64,000 bases of DNA, from NCBI GenBank assembly GCA_037176725.1, contig JAZBRS010000026.1, forward strand, positions 57,638,501 to 57,702,500. The letters are read 5' to 3'. The notes beneath the pieces were generated by a model that saw nothing but the letters and a program-made list of their open reading frames with translations, was not told where the DNA came from and did no database searches. The translations under genes and the position numbers were made by a program. The stretch is from Posidonia oceanica. Its lineage: Eukaryota; Streptophyta; Magnoliopsida; Alismatales; Posidoniaceae. Of this stretch, positions 29,677-42,800 are shown in pieces (position 1 is the stretch's first letter; each line of letters begins with the position of its first letter).

Positions 29677-32313
29677 CTGTAGCGATCCCGATCGGAATCA
29701 GGCTCGCTATTAGCGGCGATTGGATCCGAGGAAGAGGCTCAACTCGAAAACACTTAAAATCGAGGAGAAAAGGGAAAGATAAGACAAATCAGAGTCGCCA
29801 CCATGTCTATTAACGGAAGACAAGGAAAACCGGGGGAAATGCGTGAATTAACACGCAAAACCAAGCAAGAAATGCAAAGCAAAGCAATGCAAAGGGAAAC
29901 AAATGCAAATACATGCAAATGAAATGACTCTAGCCTAGGATAAGGGCAATATGGTCATTGCGGGCCAAAAGACAGGGCAAGGACTCCTGTTACGCGCGGG
30001 GAAGGTGTTAGGCACCCCCGACACGCCCGAGAATCGGTCTTTCTAGGCTTACGCTCGCATATGCAGGGAAATGCAGGATTGAATGCCTATGTGCCTATGA
30101 ATGCCTAAATGAATGCTCAAGGAGTGCTCTAAGTGGGAAAATGCAAGGCAGGGAAGTAAACGTGCTCTCTAAGTGCTCAGCTACGCTGTCCGTGTTCCGA
30201 ACCAGGCGAAACCTAGCTCGTGAGAACTCCAGGCAGTAAGCATCACAGCCCTATATGCGAATGCAGACGAGAAGGCAAAACAGCGTTAAAATCATGCAAT
30301 GCGATCGACATGCAAGAGAAAACGGCGTAAAACGCGCAAAACGAAGCGAGAAACAAGAATGCACGCAAATCGGTGCAAAAAGACAAAACCGGTGCGCAAA
30401 ACAAGCGAAAAAAGTAAGGCGGCACACAAAACGAGACAATAAAACAGAATGGCACGCAAAACGGTGCAAAAAGACGATTACGAGCACGCGAAATGGTGCC
30501 AAAACAAGACGGGCGCACAAAACGGCGCAAAAGCAAAGCAGGCACGCAAAACGGTGCCAAAACAGCGAAACAAAACCCCAGAAAAGCTATGCGAATGCAA
30601 ATGCAGGGAAAAAGATCAGAAGAAGCCAAAGAGAGGTAAGACAGCGCGTGTGTGAGAACAGACGCTGTTCGGGGCCACACAGAGCAGGTGTAAAGACCTG
30701 CAAAGGGGAGAGTGAGCAAACGGAGGGATTACCGCCTCTTTGTGACCGTTTCCCACTAAACCGCTCCACAGTGTGTCTCGCACGCTGCCCAAAGCTCGCG
30801 ATGCGATCGGATCGTGGAAAAGGGGGAAAAAGGTCGCATTAAGTGGCAAATCCAGGGAAAACACAACGCAAAACACACGGGGAAACGCGAAACGAGGATT
30901 GGAATTGATAGACAAGAATGGGAGGTCCTATTCTACATGCTCAAAGAGACCGAAAGCGAAAACGAGGCAAACTATGCAAATGGCATGCGATTGAATGCAA
31001 TGCAAAGGTTCAGGAGGGCATACCTGGAAATCCTGGGGTCTGATCTGAAATCTGCTTGGTCCATGCTGAAGAGCGCTTCGCTGCGGTCGCCTGGGCAGCT
31101 TGTTTGGGAAGATCCAACGGCCGGATTGAAAGATATCGCAGCTTCAGGGCGGAAAGGCCAGAACAGGAGAGAAGAACAGATCTAAGTGTTCAGGAGGTCC
31201 TAGGGGTGTGCAAAAGGGTCCTCCCAGGTGGATGGGAGCTGAGGGGGGGCTCTGGTGTGTGCAAAAGAAACTTAATGTAAAGCTACATGAATGCAAATGC
31301 ATGCAAGATGCCAGAAAAGACAAGGAGGAAGACTTTTAGGAAAAAAAAGGAGTTCAAATGCTATTTTAAAAAAGAAAAGGGGCTTAAATGCAAATTTTCG
31401 AAAAGGATTGGGGCTTACAGGCAGGGGCTTTGAAAACAGGAGGGGTTGCATGCGGTTTTGTAAAAGACTGGGCTTAGAATGCAATTTTGAAGAGGGGACA
31501 TGCATCAGAAAAAGTTTTGAAAGCAAAGGACAAGCAAAAAGCAATTTTGAAAAATTCTAGGGTCTAAAATGGAATTTTCCCAGAAAACAGGGTCCTGGGG
31601 AGTCTGGGAATGCAAGTGGAGGGTCTATATGCAATTTTATAAGAATAAGAGCTAAGATGCAACTTTAGGGGCAAAACGGTCTTTTTACATGACTTTAAAA
31701 GGATGCAAGGACCTATATGTCATTTTTAAATCATGCAAGGGTCAAGTATGCAATTTTAGATGTAAAATGTGCTCTGAAATTACTGACCATGGACTGACAT
31801 GCAATTTTTTGAAAATGCAAGGTTGAAAATGCAATGCAATAAGCTAAGATGCATGCAAAATGATCATTATGCATTTAAAATGGACCTAGATGCAAAAATG
31901 AAAAATCAGAGGGGCAAACATGCAATACAGTATGCAAACAATTTAAATTAAGACCTAGGTTTTACATTGCAATGGATCAGACAGCAAAAATGAAAAAAAA
32001 CAGGGATACAGAATGCAATGCATTAAGGCAAACTATGCACATTATGATTACATGAGCTACTGTAGGACCTGGATGCAAATATTGAAAGCATAAGGGCTGA
32101 AACGAAATTTTTTACAACTAGCAAACACAGTAAGTGGACTATCATGCAAATATTGAAAACTATAAACAGATCCTGCAATTTAACATGGTTTTAGATCAGA
32201 ATAATATAAGCTTTAACATGCTTTGGACCTAAACGCAATAATCAGAAACTTAAACAAAAGAAATGCAATGTAAAAAATTACATAAGTTAACAAAAGAAAA
32301 AAAGAAAGGGAGG

Positions 32314-32319
32314 ACTTAC
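32314..32319 (-). promoter_or_regulatory. Candidate splice donor GTAAGT in the A 5' LTR
   Basis: Element sense reads CCCACTGTAAGTCCTC, with GT at 32319-32318, exactly where the GC-rich zone changes to AT-rich sequence. In the differently built B LTR a GTAAGT is found at the corresponding border (42878-42883). Paired with the acceptor at 28531 it would remove about 3.8 kb including the LTR tail and PBS. Confidence 0.45.
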
Positions 32320-33540
32320 AGTGGGGGAGGCCGAACCTCGCCGGCGATTCCTCCAGGCCGGTGGAGGAGGGGCGACGCGAGGCGGCGGCAGGCGGGGGGA
32401 AGCTGCTGGGGTGCGACGGAGGCGAGGAGGGGTGCGGCGGTGCGTCGGCGGCGGCGGGCGTGCGTGGAGAAGCTGCTGTCCTTGCAGCTCCGGTGACCGG
32501 TGCCGGAGAAGAAGGTAACTCCGGCGAGTGTTTGCGGGCGGCACAGGTGATGAAATCCCTCGGGGAAAAGCCGAGGAGCAAGAGGGCGACGAGGGGAATC
32601 CAGGGGAGACTTTCTTCGACCCTTACGCACGCCGGAAGAGCCCACCCACCTGGGTGGCTTTCGGCCGGCCGGAGAGGAGTGGGGACGGCGGAGGGCGGCG
32701 GCTGCTGCGTTGGGGAGCTCGGGGGGCGTTGCCGGAGGCCCGAGGAGGATGACGGAGGTCTCAGGGGAGCGTTCTACAGCCCGTGGCAAGATCTGGTTCA
32801 GCAGAGCTTCAACGGTGGAGGCCGAGGTGGATGCGGCGATATGCGGCGCTCCAAGGCGAGGCGAAGGTACGGGCGGCTAGGTGGTTGCTCGGGGAGTGCG
32901 TGGGAGGAAACGGAAGTGGATTTCACTGAGTGTAGAGGAAGATATGGGTGTTTGAAGATTTTGGCAAAAAAGAGGACCCAAGTGTTTGTAGTGGACTGTG
33001 AGGAGTGTGGGAGGTTTTAGGACGCGATTTTGGGTGGCTTGGGAAGGTGGTTGCTTGGTGAGTCTGATGGCAAAGTTCTGGGATTTTAGGAGGCTCGTGG
33101 TGGTGGATTTGCAATGAGGAAGGTCGTTCTGGAAGGTGTTGGGTGCTGAAGGGTTTGGAGCTCGATTCCGGGAAGGTTTCAAGGTGTTTTTCAGTTCTGG
33201 AAGAAGGGTGAGAGAGCTGGGAACTTGGTCTTTCCAGGTGTGAGCCAAAAAAGTCGTGTTGTGAAGGAAATGAAGCTGTTTTTATCTCCTCTCTCCCTAC
33301 TGAAATTCAATGGTTTTTGGTCAAGGGGATGGGTTTCTGCCATCTTTGGCAGAGCATGGAGGGGGTTGCTGGTGTGGGTCGTCGGCCACAGGGTATGGGA
33401 GTGATGGAGGGAAGTCTTGGGTGTCAGGTGGAGGTTTGAAAAAGAAAAACCAATGAGGGAGAGGTCTGTCGTTTCTGGCTGTGAGAGAGGAGGAGAGTGG
33501 AAGAAGAAGAAGAGATGGAGGGAAGAAGAAAGAGTTGGCC

Positions 33541-33557
33541 GGCTATGGGCTGGGCCT
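33541..33557 (-). promoter_or_regulatory. Candidate promoter motifs (TGGGCY) in the A 5' LTR
   Basis: The plus strand shows TGGGCT and TGGGCC a few bases apart, matching plant Site II elements. They lie next to pyrimidine-rich element-sense DNA typical of plant transcription start regions. The B and F LTRs also have GGGCC/TGGGC motifs in the equivalent place (about 44020-44090 and 63297-63370). I find no clear TATA box. Weak evidence. Confidence 0.25.
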
Positions 33558-35286
33558 TGAGCACAGTAAAAAAGAGAAAGAAAAGAAAATGAAGGGGAGG
33601 AAGAGAGGAATGAGAAGTGGGAAAGAAAATAAGGAAGAAGAAGAAAGGAAGAGAAAGGAAATAAAATTAGAAGAAGAAAAATAAATTAAAAATAAGTAAA
33701 AATACTAGAAAAGTTGTGTTGTGAGTTAGGATTTTAATTAGATTTTTAGTGATTGTTTTTAGGTTAATTAGTGTGTTTTGGGCTTGATTAGGGTTTTAGG
33801 GTTTTGGTTTTGCTTTTAATTAGTTTTTACTTGATTAAGTGTTTGTTAAATCTTTTTAAATTGTTTTAAAAATTGTGTTTTTCTTGTTGAGCATTTTAGG
33901 ATGTTGATTAGGATTTTTTAGGATTTATTTTTATATTAATCGGAATGGGTTTTGGGTTTTTAAGTCTTAGTCTTTTTAGGGTTTTTCTTTCTTAAGTCTT
34001 TTGGATTAGGCTTTTTTAATTTTTATTTGCTGATTTTTCTTGATGTTTTTTAATTAGGTTTCTCTTGTTTGATTAAGAGTCTTCAAGTCTTTTTGATGTG
34101 TTCTTCATCTTTCTTAATTGAGTTCTCAAATTGTTTTCCTTAGGTTTGTTAAGTTAAGCTTTTTCTTTCATTAATTACTCATCTTAGTGTTCTTAATTGT
34201 TTCACTTCTTTTTTAGGGTTTATTTTTAATTCTTTTGGTAGGGTTTTTACTTTTGGTGGGTCTTGATTTTGTTTTAGTTTTTTCCTAGATTTTTCAGTAT
34301 TTTATTTTGGTTTGTTTCGCATTTTTTAGTTTGCATGCTTGATTTTCTTTTTAGCTTGATTTAGTTAAGTTTAAGTTTTTAATTGATTGCTTAATGTTTT
34401 TTAATTGTTTTTCTTAGAGTTCTGGTTTGTCTCTTTTATGTTTTGGAATTTTATGGATTTTTAGGGGTTTTTATGGGTTTTTGCAAAAGAAAGAAAAGGA
34501 AAAGAGAAGGAGGAAGAAAATGGAAAAAGGGAGAAATAAAAGGGAAAGAGATGAGTTGGAGGGAAATGATTTTTTAAAATTCAGAGAAAATGCTAAAAAT
34601 AAAATAAAAATAGGAATAAGATAGGGAAGGGATAGAAGCACAAAGGGGGCCCACAGCCAAGCCAGGGAAAGGGCAAAAGGGGGATGAAAAGGGAGATGAT
34701 AATCAGGAGAGAGAGAGGAGAGAGAAAATGATAATCCTGGAGAGAGAAAAGGATAATTTGGGTGAAAGGAAGGCTTAGAGGTCTCGAAATGGGGTGGAAA
34801 TTGGTGAGTGGGTAGTCTAGGGCTCAAGGTATTGGGTCTAAGGTTTTGGTTTGATTCTAAGAAAGTTTTGGAGGGGTTTCAAGGTGTAGAAAAAGGGGAA
34901 ATTCACCTAGGTTTTCCAGGGTTTTTGGGAATGGGTTAGGTTTAGAAATTTCTAGGTTCTAGAGTAGGTTTGTTGAGTGGGTGTTGGTGGATTTTCCTAT
35001 GGATTTTGGTCAAGTTTTGAGCTCGGGAAGAGGGGTAAAGGCTTAGGTCAAGTTGGCTGGTTATGAAGGGTAGAAAGGAGGGTTAGGGTTTGGTTTTGGC
35101 TTGGGTTTTGGATGGTTTCAGGGTAAGGTTTTGGGATGGTTTCGGGGTAAGGTTTTGGGATGGTTTCGGGGTTTGAGCTGGAGTTTTGATTTGGGAAGAA
35201 GGATGAAGAGAAATGTGCGATTTTGGGTTTTTCCTAGCCGCCAGAGAGATCCGCTGATTCAGCCTTGTCGAAATGGGGTGTCAACA

Positions 35287-35291
35287 GGTTG
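35287..35291. repeat. Target site duplication of element A, right copy (GGTTG)
   Basis: Identical to 7514-7518. Deleting A plus one copy gives GAGCTTGGTTGCAGTACGC, which aligns to the protease region of A at about 25015-25032. Confidence 0.95.
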
Positions 35292-38200
35292 CAGTACGCA
35301 AGGGGCAGACGTTAAGGCCTGACCCATTATCAACCAGTGTTAGGGGAATGCGAAAGTTTTTGAACTGCACCGTGACAAATAGGGGCTGGTTGTGATTAAT
35401 CCCCGCCGGAGGCAGCTCATCACTCGTAAAAGAGATGACCTGGGGCTCCGCAATCAACCCAACCATGCTCTCCAATGCTGAAGGCTCAATGGACTGGGAC
35501 ACACGGGCAGCCTGGAACACGCGAAGAAAAGCCTCGCGGTGTTCGGCAGAGGTGTGGATCAAGTCCCAGATAGAAATGTCGGCTTTGACCTTCTTAAGCT
35601 GGGAGGTCAAGTCTGCCTTAGGTTGGCTCTTTTTGGCAAGGGGAGGGGTAGTTCTGGCAGGCTCTAAGGGGGTAGTGGCAGGAAGCTGGGTTACTACAGG
35701 TTGGGCAGGGATTTGGCTTGCTGCGGGTTGATTTGGAGTTAGATCTGCTATGGGTTGGCTAGAGGGTGGGGGCATAACAGGTCTAGGGGGAGTTGGCCTA
35801 ATTGCCGGTGTTGGGGGCCTGTAAACCCTCCCCGATCACGTTACTTCTGCGCACATCTCTGTGGCGTAGCTGTAAGGGACGCGATGGGTGTCCAGGGTCA
35901 AATCAATGACTACTGAAGCACTTGCTGCGAACACAGGAGAGGTCACAGGGGGACCTACGGGGTATTGAGGTCTCTCTTGAGGGTATGGTTGTTGGCGTGG
36001 GAAGGCTGGGCAGGTTGAGGTCTGCCTAGAAGGTGTAGCTGAGGTCGCCCTAAGAGGTGGATGGGGGAACTAGGCTGGGCCCTAGCTAGAAGGTGCACAG
36101 GGGATTGAGCCTGGGGAAGCACGGTGGGAGGCGCGAGAGGGCGCTCCGGCCTGGCACGCGGTCGGATCATGTGAATTCCCGACTTGGAGCCGGCAACTGC
36201 CGCGAGATAGAGACTGACTGGGAAAGGCTCAGAGATGTCAGAGATGAGATCAGAAGGGTCTACTACAGAGGTAGCAGGCCCAGAAGGAAAGACAGAATGG
36301 ATGCCTGAGGTTCCCGCCCCTCCCAGATAAGAGTGCTCCGGTAAGGGTTGGCGGGTGATGCCAGAATGAGGGGGAACAGCTGAGTGTGCAGATGCATGAG
36401 TGTGTGCTTGAGTGGATGCCTCGTGCGTGTCGATCACAATCGTTCCCGATTCGATCAAGTCCTGAATAGCGTTCCGCAGGGAGAAGAAATTGTCCGTCGA
36501 ATGCCCGGCGCTTCGATGGAAATTGCAGAAGAGGTCCAGCCTAAACCAATGCGGCAGAGGACTTGGTGGCGGACGAACCTCCGGGAACTTCAGGAGCGAT
36601 GCAACCTTTGGCAAGATGACCGTGAGCGGTTCCACCAGTGGGGCGAATCTCCGCTTCTCAATGGGTGGCCTTCTTTGCCTCTGGTATGAGCCTTGCTGAA
36701 CCGGTGTGGCAGGATAGACCGGTCTAGCGGTGGTAGTGATGTGTGGTGTGTGTGGATTCCTAGGTGCAGGAGCGTACACCATTTGAGCTGGGGCAGGCCG
36801 GGATGGCAAGCGAACAGGCACAGCAGGGGAGTCGACGAATGCAACAGCGGGTTTCGGCGAATCCTTCCTCTTCGGGCGGTTGTTGCTGCTGCCGCTGTTG
36901 TTGTTGGAGGCGCTGCTGTTGGCACTGTTACTGCTGATCACTGCCTGCTTAGCGAACGCAGAGAGAGCTGGGAAGTTGCCACTCCGCAAAGAACTCTCCA
37001 CGCGCGCTCCAGCTCTGATGAGTGCCGCAAAAGTAGTGACTGGTTGGATGCTAAGCAGAGCTCCGAGAGACGGCTGCGCCCCTTTAATAACGATCTCGAT
37101 AGACTCCTCGTCAGAGGGTCTATCTCGAACCTGAGAGGCAAGGGCACGCCAGTGGCCGACGTACTCCCCGAACGGCTCGCCAGAATTCTGCTTGATTGCG
37201 ATCAAGTCCGCCCTCTTTGGGACCAGATCGAGGTTGAAGGAGTACTGTTCCAGGAACACCTGACTGAGGTCGTTCCAAGTCTTGATGGCTGACATGTCAA
37301 GCGATGTAAACCACTTGAGTGCCGGCCCGGTCAAACTCTTCTGGAACAAGCGGATCAGCAACCTCTCGTCAGCCTGAAGCTGAGCGAGATCACCGCAATA
37401 CACCTTCAAGTGTGCTACAGGGCAGCCCCTACCATTATACTTCTCGAAGTCTGGGATCTTGAACTTCGGAGGGAGTTCCGCCTCTGGAAAGCAGCAGAGG
37501 TCCCGGAATTGGTAGGTCTGGTGCTCAGTACCCTGCACTAGTCGTAGTGCCTTCTCCAAGACGTCCATCCGGTTATTGATGGGGTCTGGGATTGCTGCTG
37601 TAGGTGAGGGATCAGCAGGGGTAGCGAGCACATACGCCGAATGGGTCGCACCTAAGTGCTCCTCCGGATCTACCATAGCGTCGCCTGGTGGAGCAACGGG
37701 ATGGCCGGCGTATCCGTGCTGGGGGACTGTGTATGCAGGAGTGTATGCAGGATGCTGGACCTGGTGCAGAGGAGAAGAGTAGATGCCATGCTGTGCTGTG
37801 ATAGGGGTAGGATGACGGAGCACCAGTTGCTGTACAGGCGGAGTGCCAGACAGCGAGCCAGTGAGGTACTGGGCTCCAGCCGGTCCAAAGGACTGACCAC
37901 CAGAGGGAAGTGGAGCATGCTGTGCTAAGTGTTGTGCAGCAGGAGGCGGTAAACGAGCCCCCATCGTCGGAACCGTGAGCAGTTGAGACGATGGTCGAGG
38001 CGGAGGTGTGGAGGTCGATGCATGGAATGCAGGAACTGGCCTCAAAGGAACCTCAAGAACGACAGGAATGGAAGAAGGACGAACTGATAGAGCCATGCCC
38101 TGCAGTTTCTGGGCAAGCTCCATCAGGTGCTGGTACTGCGCCTCGGGCGTCTCGCCAGTGGGGACGCTGAAGTGCAGTGCTGGCGAAGGCTGAGAAACAA

Positions 38201-38537
38201 GTGGCACGGACACAGACTGTCCGGGAGGGAAGGATTCTACAGCAAAGGTCGCAGCGACGGTGGAAGGGATGTCGAAAGCGACGTATCCCTGGGATGGAGG
38301 GGGCAGTGGCGTCTCCGAAACGCGAGTAACGGTCGTCAAGATGGATTCGGCGACCGGATCCGGAAGAAGAGATGCTTGCCACTGTCCCGAGACGTACTAA
38401 GAACCTAGAGACGTCAGGGGAGGAAACCCTGGCATCGGAGGGGGAACAAGGGGGACAGAAGGAGCAACCGGAGGGGCCGGAACGGAAACACCCTCCGTGA
38501 CAGGAGCGAAGAGAGGCTCACTAACGTACTGGGCCAT
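35287..38537 (-). pseudogene. gag: Element B gag and start of protease, right of element A
   Basis: Upstream part of the B polyprotein, from ATG 38537 (MAQYVSEPLF) to the insertion of A. It contains the Pro-rich N-terminus, the gag fold (FKIPDFEKYNGRG near 37450), a zinc knuckle variant near 36525 and the first part of the retropepsin with LVDNGSGLNVCP near 35300. Against A it has a TAG at 38397 (CAG in A), a one-base loss in a G run near 36008 that shifts the frame, and a TGA at 35836 (CGA in A). At 27920, where A has TAG, B keeps CAG and reads through. The first five bases are the right GGTTG duplication. Confidence 0.9.
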
Positions 38538-39847
38538 TGCTGACTTAGATCGTGTGAGAACAGGGCTGCGACGAGTGTTCAAGCGGTGAGTCCTACGAGG
38601 AGCTATCGTCACAAACGTGGATAGCTCAGAGGGGGAATGGTCGCGAATAAAGTCTCAAGAGGGGTGTCAACGGGGGTCGGTACTCGAGCTCTGGTAAAGG
38701 GAAACTCGCTTTACCGATCACGCTAACACAACAGAAGGAAATTAGGGTTAGAAACTAAAAAGATGAATGCAAATGAGTTAGTTAAATGCATGAATGATAT
38801 GCATGCTTTCTAGTATGCCCCCCCTCACCTAACTAGTGTGTCCTAGTAAGGTAATCTACTTCGGGTATCCCTGGGTGTACGGGTCACCGACTCAGGTCAG
38901 AAAAGTAGGTTCCCTGCCTAACTCCCGGCCCAAAGCTCAGGAAATGACAGGGTGGTGTGTTGGTGGCCTCTACCCCGCCAAAGCGTGGGTGGTACCCTCT
39001 ACTAACACCGACACGACCCCCGGATGAGGGGGGACAGACCGGCTGACTCGTGCCACGCCCAAAGCGGTGGAACAAGAAGCCGGGACCGTCCTTTGCAGAC
39101 TAATAGGTGGACTCAGATGAGAAGAATGCATGCCCTATATGATGCTTATGCAAATGATTAAAGTCTTTTATCTTGCACATTTTATTAACCAGAGGGAGTG
39201 AAGGATTGTTCAGAGTCTCTAGTTGCTCCTAGAAGTTCTTTTTACTTGCGGTTTTTAGTTAACCATGGGGAGAGCAAACAAGTCTCTACTATCCTAGGCA
39301 TGGCATGTGCGAAAGGGAAGAAAATCAGTCAAGCATGGCAGGCAGACAATCATACAACACAACAAAAGGCAAGTGCATGGCATGTGCAGGTGTTTGTGAG
39401 CATAATGGTGAAGAAAAACATTCATCGAGTCAAAAGGCATGCATGGAAGGCATATGCGTGCGTAGTGACATAACAAAGGTGTAAAAGAAGCATCCAACAT
39501 TCAAAAAGCATGTATTGTTGCCAAACAAGTATGTAGACATGCAATGTGCGATAACTAAAGCAGTAATAAGCAAGTAAGGCAAGGAAAATAAAGACAAGTA
39601 AGCTGTAAAGGAAGTAAGAGCATAAGCAAGACAATAAGTAAATAAACAAGCAGAGAAGCAAAGCCAAGCGAAAGGGAGCACAAACCGAGGCGAAAGAGGT
39701 GCAAAACCTAAGCAAAGTAGCCACAAAGCGACTTTCTAGGAGTTTGCACAGAAAAACGAGCAAAGCAGGCAAAGAAGGCACACAAGGCAGGCAAAACTGC
39801 GAAAACGGGTGAGCGAAAAAGCCGGGAACGAAAGCCGGAGTCTAGCA
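38538..39847 (-). other. Leader of element B between PBS and gag
   Basis: Homologous to the A leader and without a gene. The candidate acceptor in element sense is TTCTGTTGTGTTAG, boundary 38723/38722. The frame upstream of the gag ATG is not conserved with A or C. Confidence 0.55.
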
Positions 39848-39865
39848 TCCCTAGCGGAGTCGCCA
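39848..39865 (-). promoter_or_regulatory. Primer binding site of element B
   Basis: Element sense TGGCGACTCCGCTAGGGA, one base after the LTR end, aligned with the A PBS. It differs at two of 18 positions. Confidence 0.8.
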
Positions 39866-39866
39866 C

Positions 39867-42800
39867 TGTAGCGATCTCGATCGGAATCAGGCTCGCTATT
39901 AGCGACGATTGGATCCGAGGAAGAGGCTCAACTCGAAAACACTTAAAATCGAGGAGAAAAGAGAAAGATAAGACAAATCAGAGTCGCCACCATGTCCATT
40001 AACGGGAGACAAGGAAAACCGGGGGAAATGCGTGAATTAACACGCAAAACCAAGCAAGAAATGCAAAGCAAAGCAATGCAAAGGAAACAATTGCAAATAC
40101 ATGCAAATGAGATGACTTTAGCCTAGGATAAGGGCAGTATGGTCATTGCAGGCCAAAAGACAGGGCAAGGACTCCTGTTACGTGCGGGGAAGGTGTTAGG
40201 CACCCCCGACATGCCCGAGAATCGGTCTTTCTAGGCTTACGCTCGCATACGCAGGGAAATGCAGGATTGAATGCCTATGTGCCTATGAATGCCTAAATGA
40301 ATGCTCAAGGTGTGCTCTAAGTGGAGAGATGCAGGGCAAGGAAGTAAACGTGCTGTCTAAGTGCTCAGCTACGCTGTCTGTGTTCCGAACCGGGCGAAAC
40401 CTGGCTCGTGAGAACTCCAGGCAGTAAGCATCACAGCCCTATATGCAAATGCAAGCGAAAAAAGCAAATTAACGGCAAAACCATGCAATGCGATCGACAT
40501 GCAAGAGAAAACGGCGTAAAACACGCAAAACGAGGTGAAAAACAAGAGAGCGCGCAAAACGGTGCAAAAAGACAAGGTCGGCACGTAAAACGGGCGAGAA
40601 AGCAAGGCGGCACGCAAATCGGTGCAAAAGACGATGACGGGCACGCAAAACTGTGCCAAAAACAGGGCGAGCGCGCAAAACGACGCGAAAGACAAAGCAG
40701 GCACGCAAAACGGTGCCAGGACGAGAGCGGGCACGCAAAACGGTGCCAAAAGCTGCGAGATAAAACCTCGGAAAAAGCCGTGCGAATGCAAATGCAAGGA
40801 AAAGATTAGAAGCAGTAAAAGGAGAAGTAGAACAACGCATGTGTGAGAACAGGCGCTGTCCGGGGCCACACAGAGTAGGTGTGAAGACCTACAAAGGGGA
40901 GAGTGAGCAAACGGGGGGATTACCACCTCTTTGCGACCGTTTCCCGCTAAACCGTTCCACGGTGTGTCTCGCACGCTGCCCAAAGCTCGCGATGCGATCG
41001 GATCGTGGAAAAGGGGGAAGAAAGTCACATTAAGTGGTGAATCCAGGAAAAACTCAACACAAAATGCCCAAGAGTACGCGAAACAGGGATCTGAGTTGAT
41101 AGACAAGAAGAGGAGGTCCTATTCTACATGCTCAAAGAGACAGAAATCGAAAACGAGGAAAACTATGCAAATGGCATGCAAATGAATGCAATGCAGGGGT
41201 TCAGGAGGACATACATGGAAATCCAAGAGCTTGATCTGAGATCTGTCAAGTCCATGCTGAAGAGCGCTTCGTTGCGGTCGCCTGGGCAGCTTGCTTGAGA
41301 AGATCCAACGGTCGGATCGGAAGATATCGCAGCTTCAAGGCAGGAGGGCCAGAACAGGGGAGAAGAACAGATCTAGGTGTTCAGGAGGTCCTAGGGGTGT
41401 GCAAAAGGTCCTCCCAAGTGAAGGAGAGCTAAAGGGTGCTTAGTGTGTGCAAAGGGATGCTAAAATGCAAAGCTAAATGAATGCAGGATGCATGCAAGAG
41501 GCAAGAAAAGACAAGAGGGGAATTTTTAGAAAAACAGAGGTTCAAATGCCATTTTTGAAAAGAGAAGGGGGCTAAATGCAAATTTTCAAAAAGGATGGGG
41601 CCCACAGGAGAGAGTTTTGAAAACAGGAGAGGGCAGAGGGCTTTATTTTGCAAAAGATTGGGTTCAGAAAGCTATTTTAAAAAGAGGGCACGCATCGGAA
41701 GAAGTTTTGAAAACAAATGGAAATCAGAGGGTAATTTTGGAAAAAACTAGGGTCTAAAGTGCAAATTTTCCAGAAAACGGGGTTCTGGGACGTCCGGGAA
41801 TGCAAGTGGAGGGTCTACATGCAATTTTGTAAGCATAGGAGCTAAGATGCAACTTTAGGGGCAAAACAGTCTTTTTACATGATTTTTAAAGGATGCAAGG
41901 ACCTATGTGTAATTTTTGAATCATGCAGGGTTCAAATATGCAATTTTGTATGGTAAACATTCCTTGAAATCAGAAGACAGGACTGATGTGCAATTTTTGG
42001 GAAAAACAGGGTTGAAAATGCAATACAATAAGCCAAAATGCATGGAAAACAGTTACTGCATATTTAAAATGAACCTACATGCAAAAATGCAAAACCATGA
42101 GGTAAAACATGCAATGCAGTATGCAAAAATCAAAATAAAACCTAAGTTTCTACAGTGCAGAGGACCTAAACGCAAAACCAGAAACATGCAAGGGGCCAGA
42201 ATGCAATGCAATATGGCAAAATCAATGCATTTAAATGAACTGATTTACTGCAGGATCTATGTGCAATAATTGAAAACAGAGGGGCTGATGCATAAAATTT
42301 TACAACTAAACAGCACAGTAAAAGGATCAAAATGTAAAAACAGAAAACTACAAACATTTCACGCAATTTAATATGATTTCAGTTCAAAAAACAGCAGATT
42401 AAATCAAATAAGGACTGGAATGCAAAATATCAAGAACTTAGACCAGATATGCAATATTTACCAGAAAACTAAGCTGAAGGAAAAATAAATCAACAGTAAA
42501 ACGCCGGCGGCCATGGACACTGTAGCAGCAAGCTGCCAGCGTCCATGAACGCCGGCACAGGGGGCTTGGGGACGCGCAGACCGGCGGGGGAGCTGCTCCT
42601 GGTCCTGACGGAGGTTGGACGGTGCTCGGCGGAGGTCGACGCGGACTGGAACGAGCTGGAGCGGTCGCCGGAGGTCTGCAGAGCTTCAGAAGCTTCGTCC
42701 GGCCGATCGACCCAGCGACGTTGCGTTCTGAGGGCCGGAGAACGTTCCTGAGACCCGTGCGGACCTGAGGCAACCACCGGAGCTGCGTTCCGCTGCCCGG

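Larger units (their letters stand above)
7519..35286 (-). mobile_element. Element A: complete 27.8-kb Tat-lineage Ty3/gypsy retrotransposon
   Basis: Both LTRs are 5,609 bp (7519-13127 and 29678-35286), with no length difference and about 15 substitutions by eye, nearly all transitions. In element sense each begins TGTTGACACCCC and ends GATCGCTACA. GGTTG flanks both ends. The internal 16,550 bp hold a PBS, leader, gag-protease-RT-RNase H-aRNase H-integrase, a spacer, a sense-oriented PMD-like ORF, a tandem-repeat region and a PPT next to the 3' LTR. LTR identity of about 99.7 percent means a recent insertion; with commonly used plant LTR rates this is of order 0.1-0.2 million years (inference). 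Two in-frame TAG codons interrupt gag-pol, so it is probably no longer autonomous. The extra ORF downstream of pol in sense orientation and the second RNase H fit the Tat lineage. Confidence 0.95.
29678..35286 (-). repeat. 5' LTR of element A
   Basis: Partner of 7519-13127 with the same length and about 15 differences by eye. In element sense it starts at 35286 with TGTTGACACCCC and ends at 29678 with GATCGCTACA. As the 5' copy it would drive transcription leftward. In sense order it contains an A-rich zone (34460 to 33690), a pyrimidine-rich zone with TGGGCY-type motifs (about 33680-33480), a GC-rich CpG-dense zone (33020-32320) ending in a GTAAGT, an AAATTGCA-rich zone and the hairpin array. 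Confidence 0.95.
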
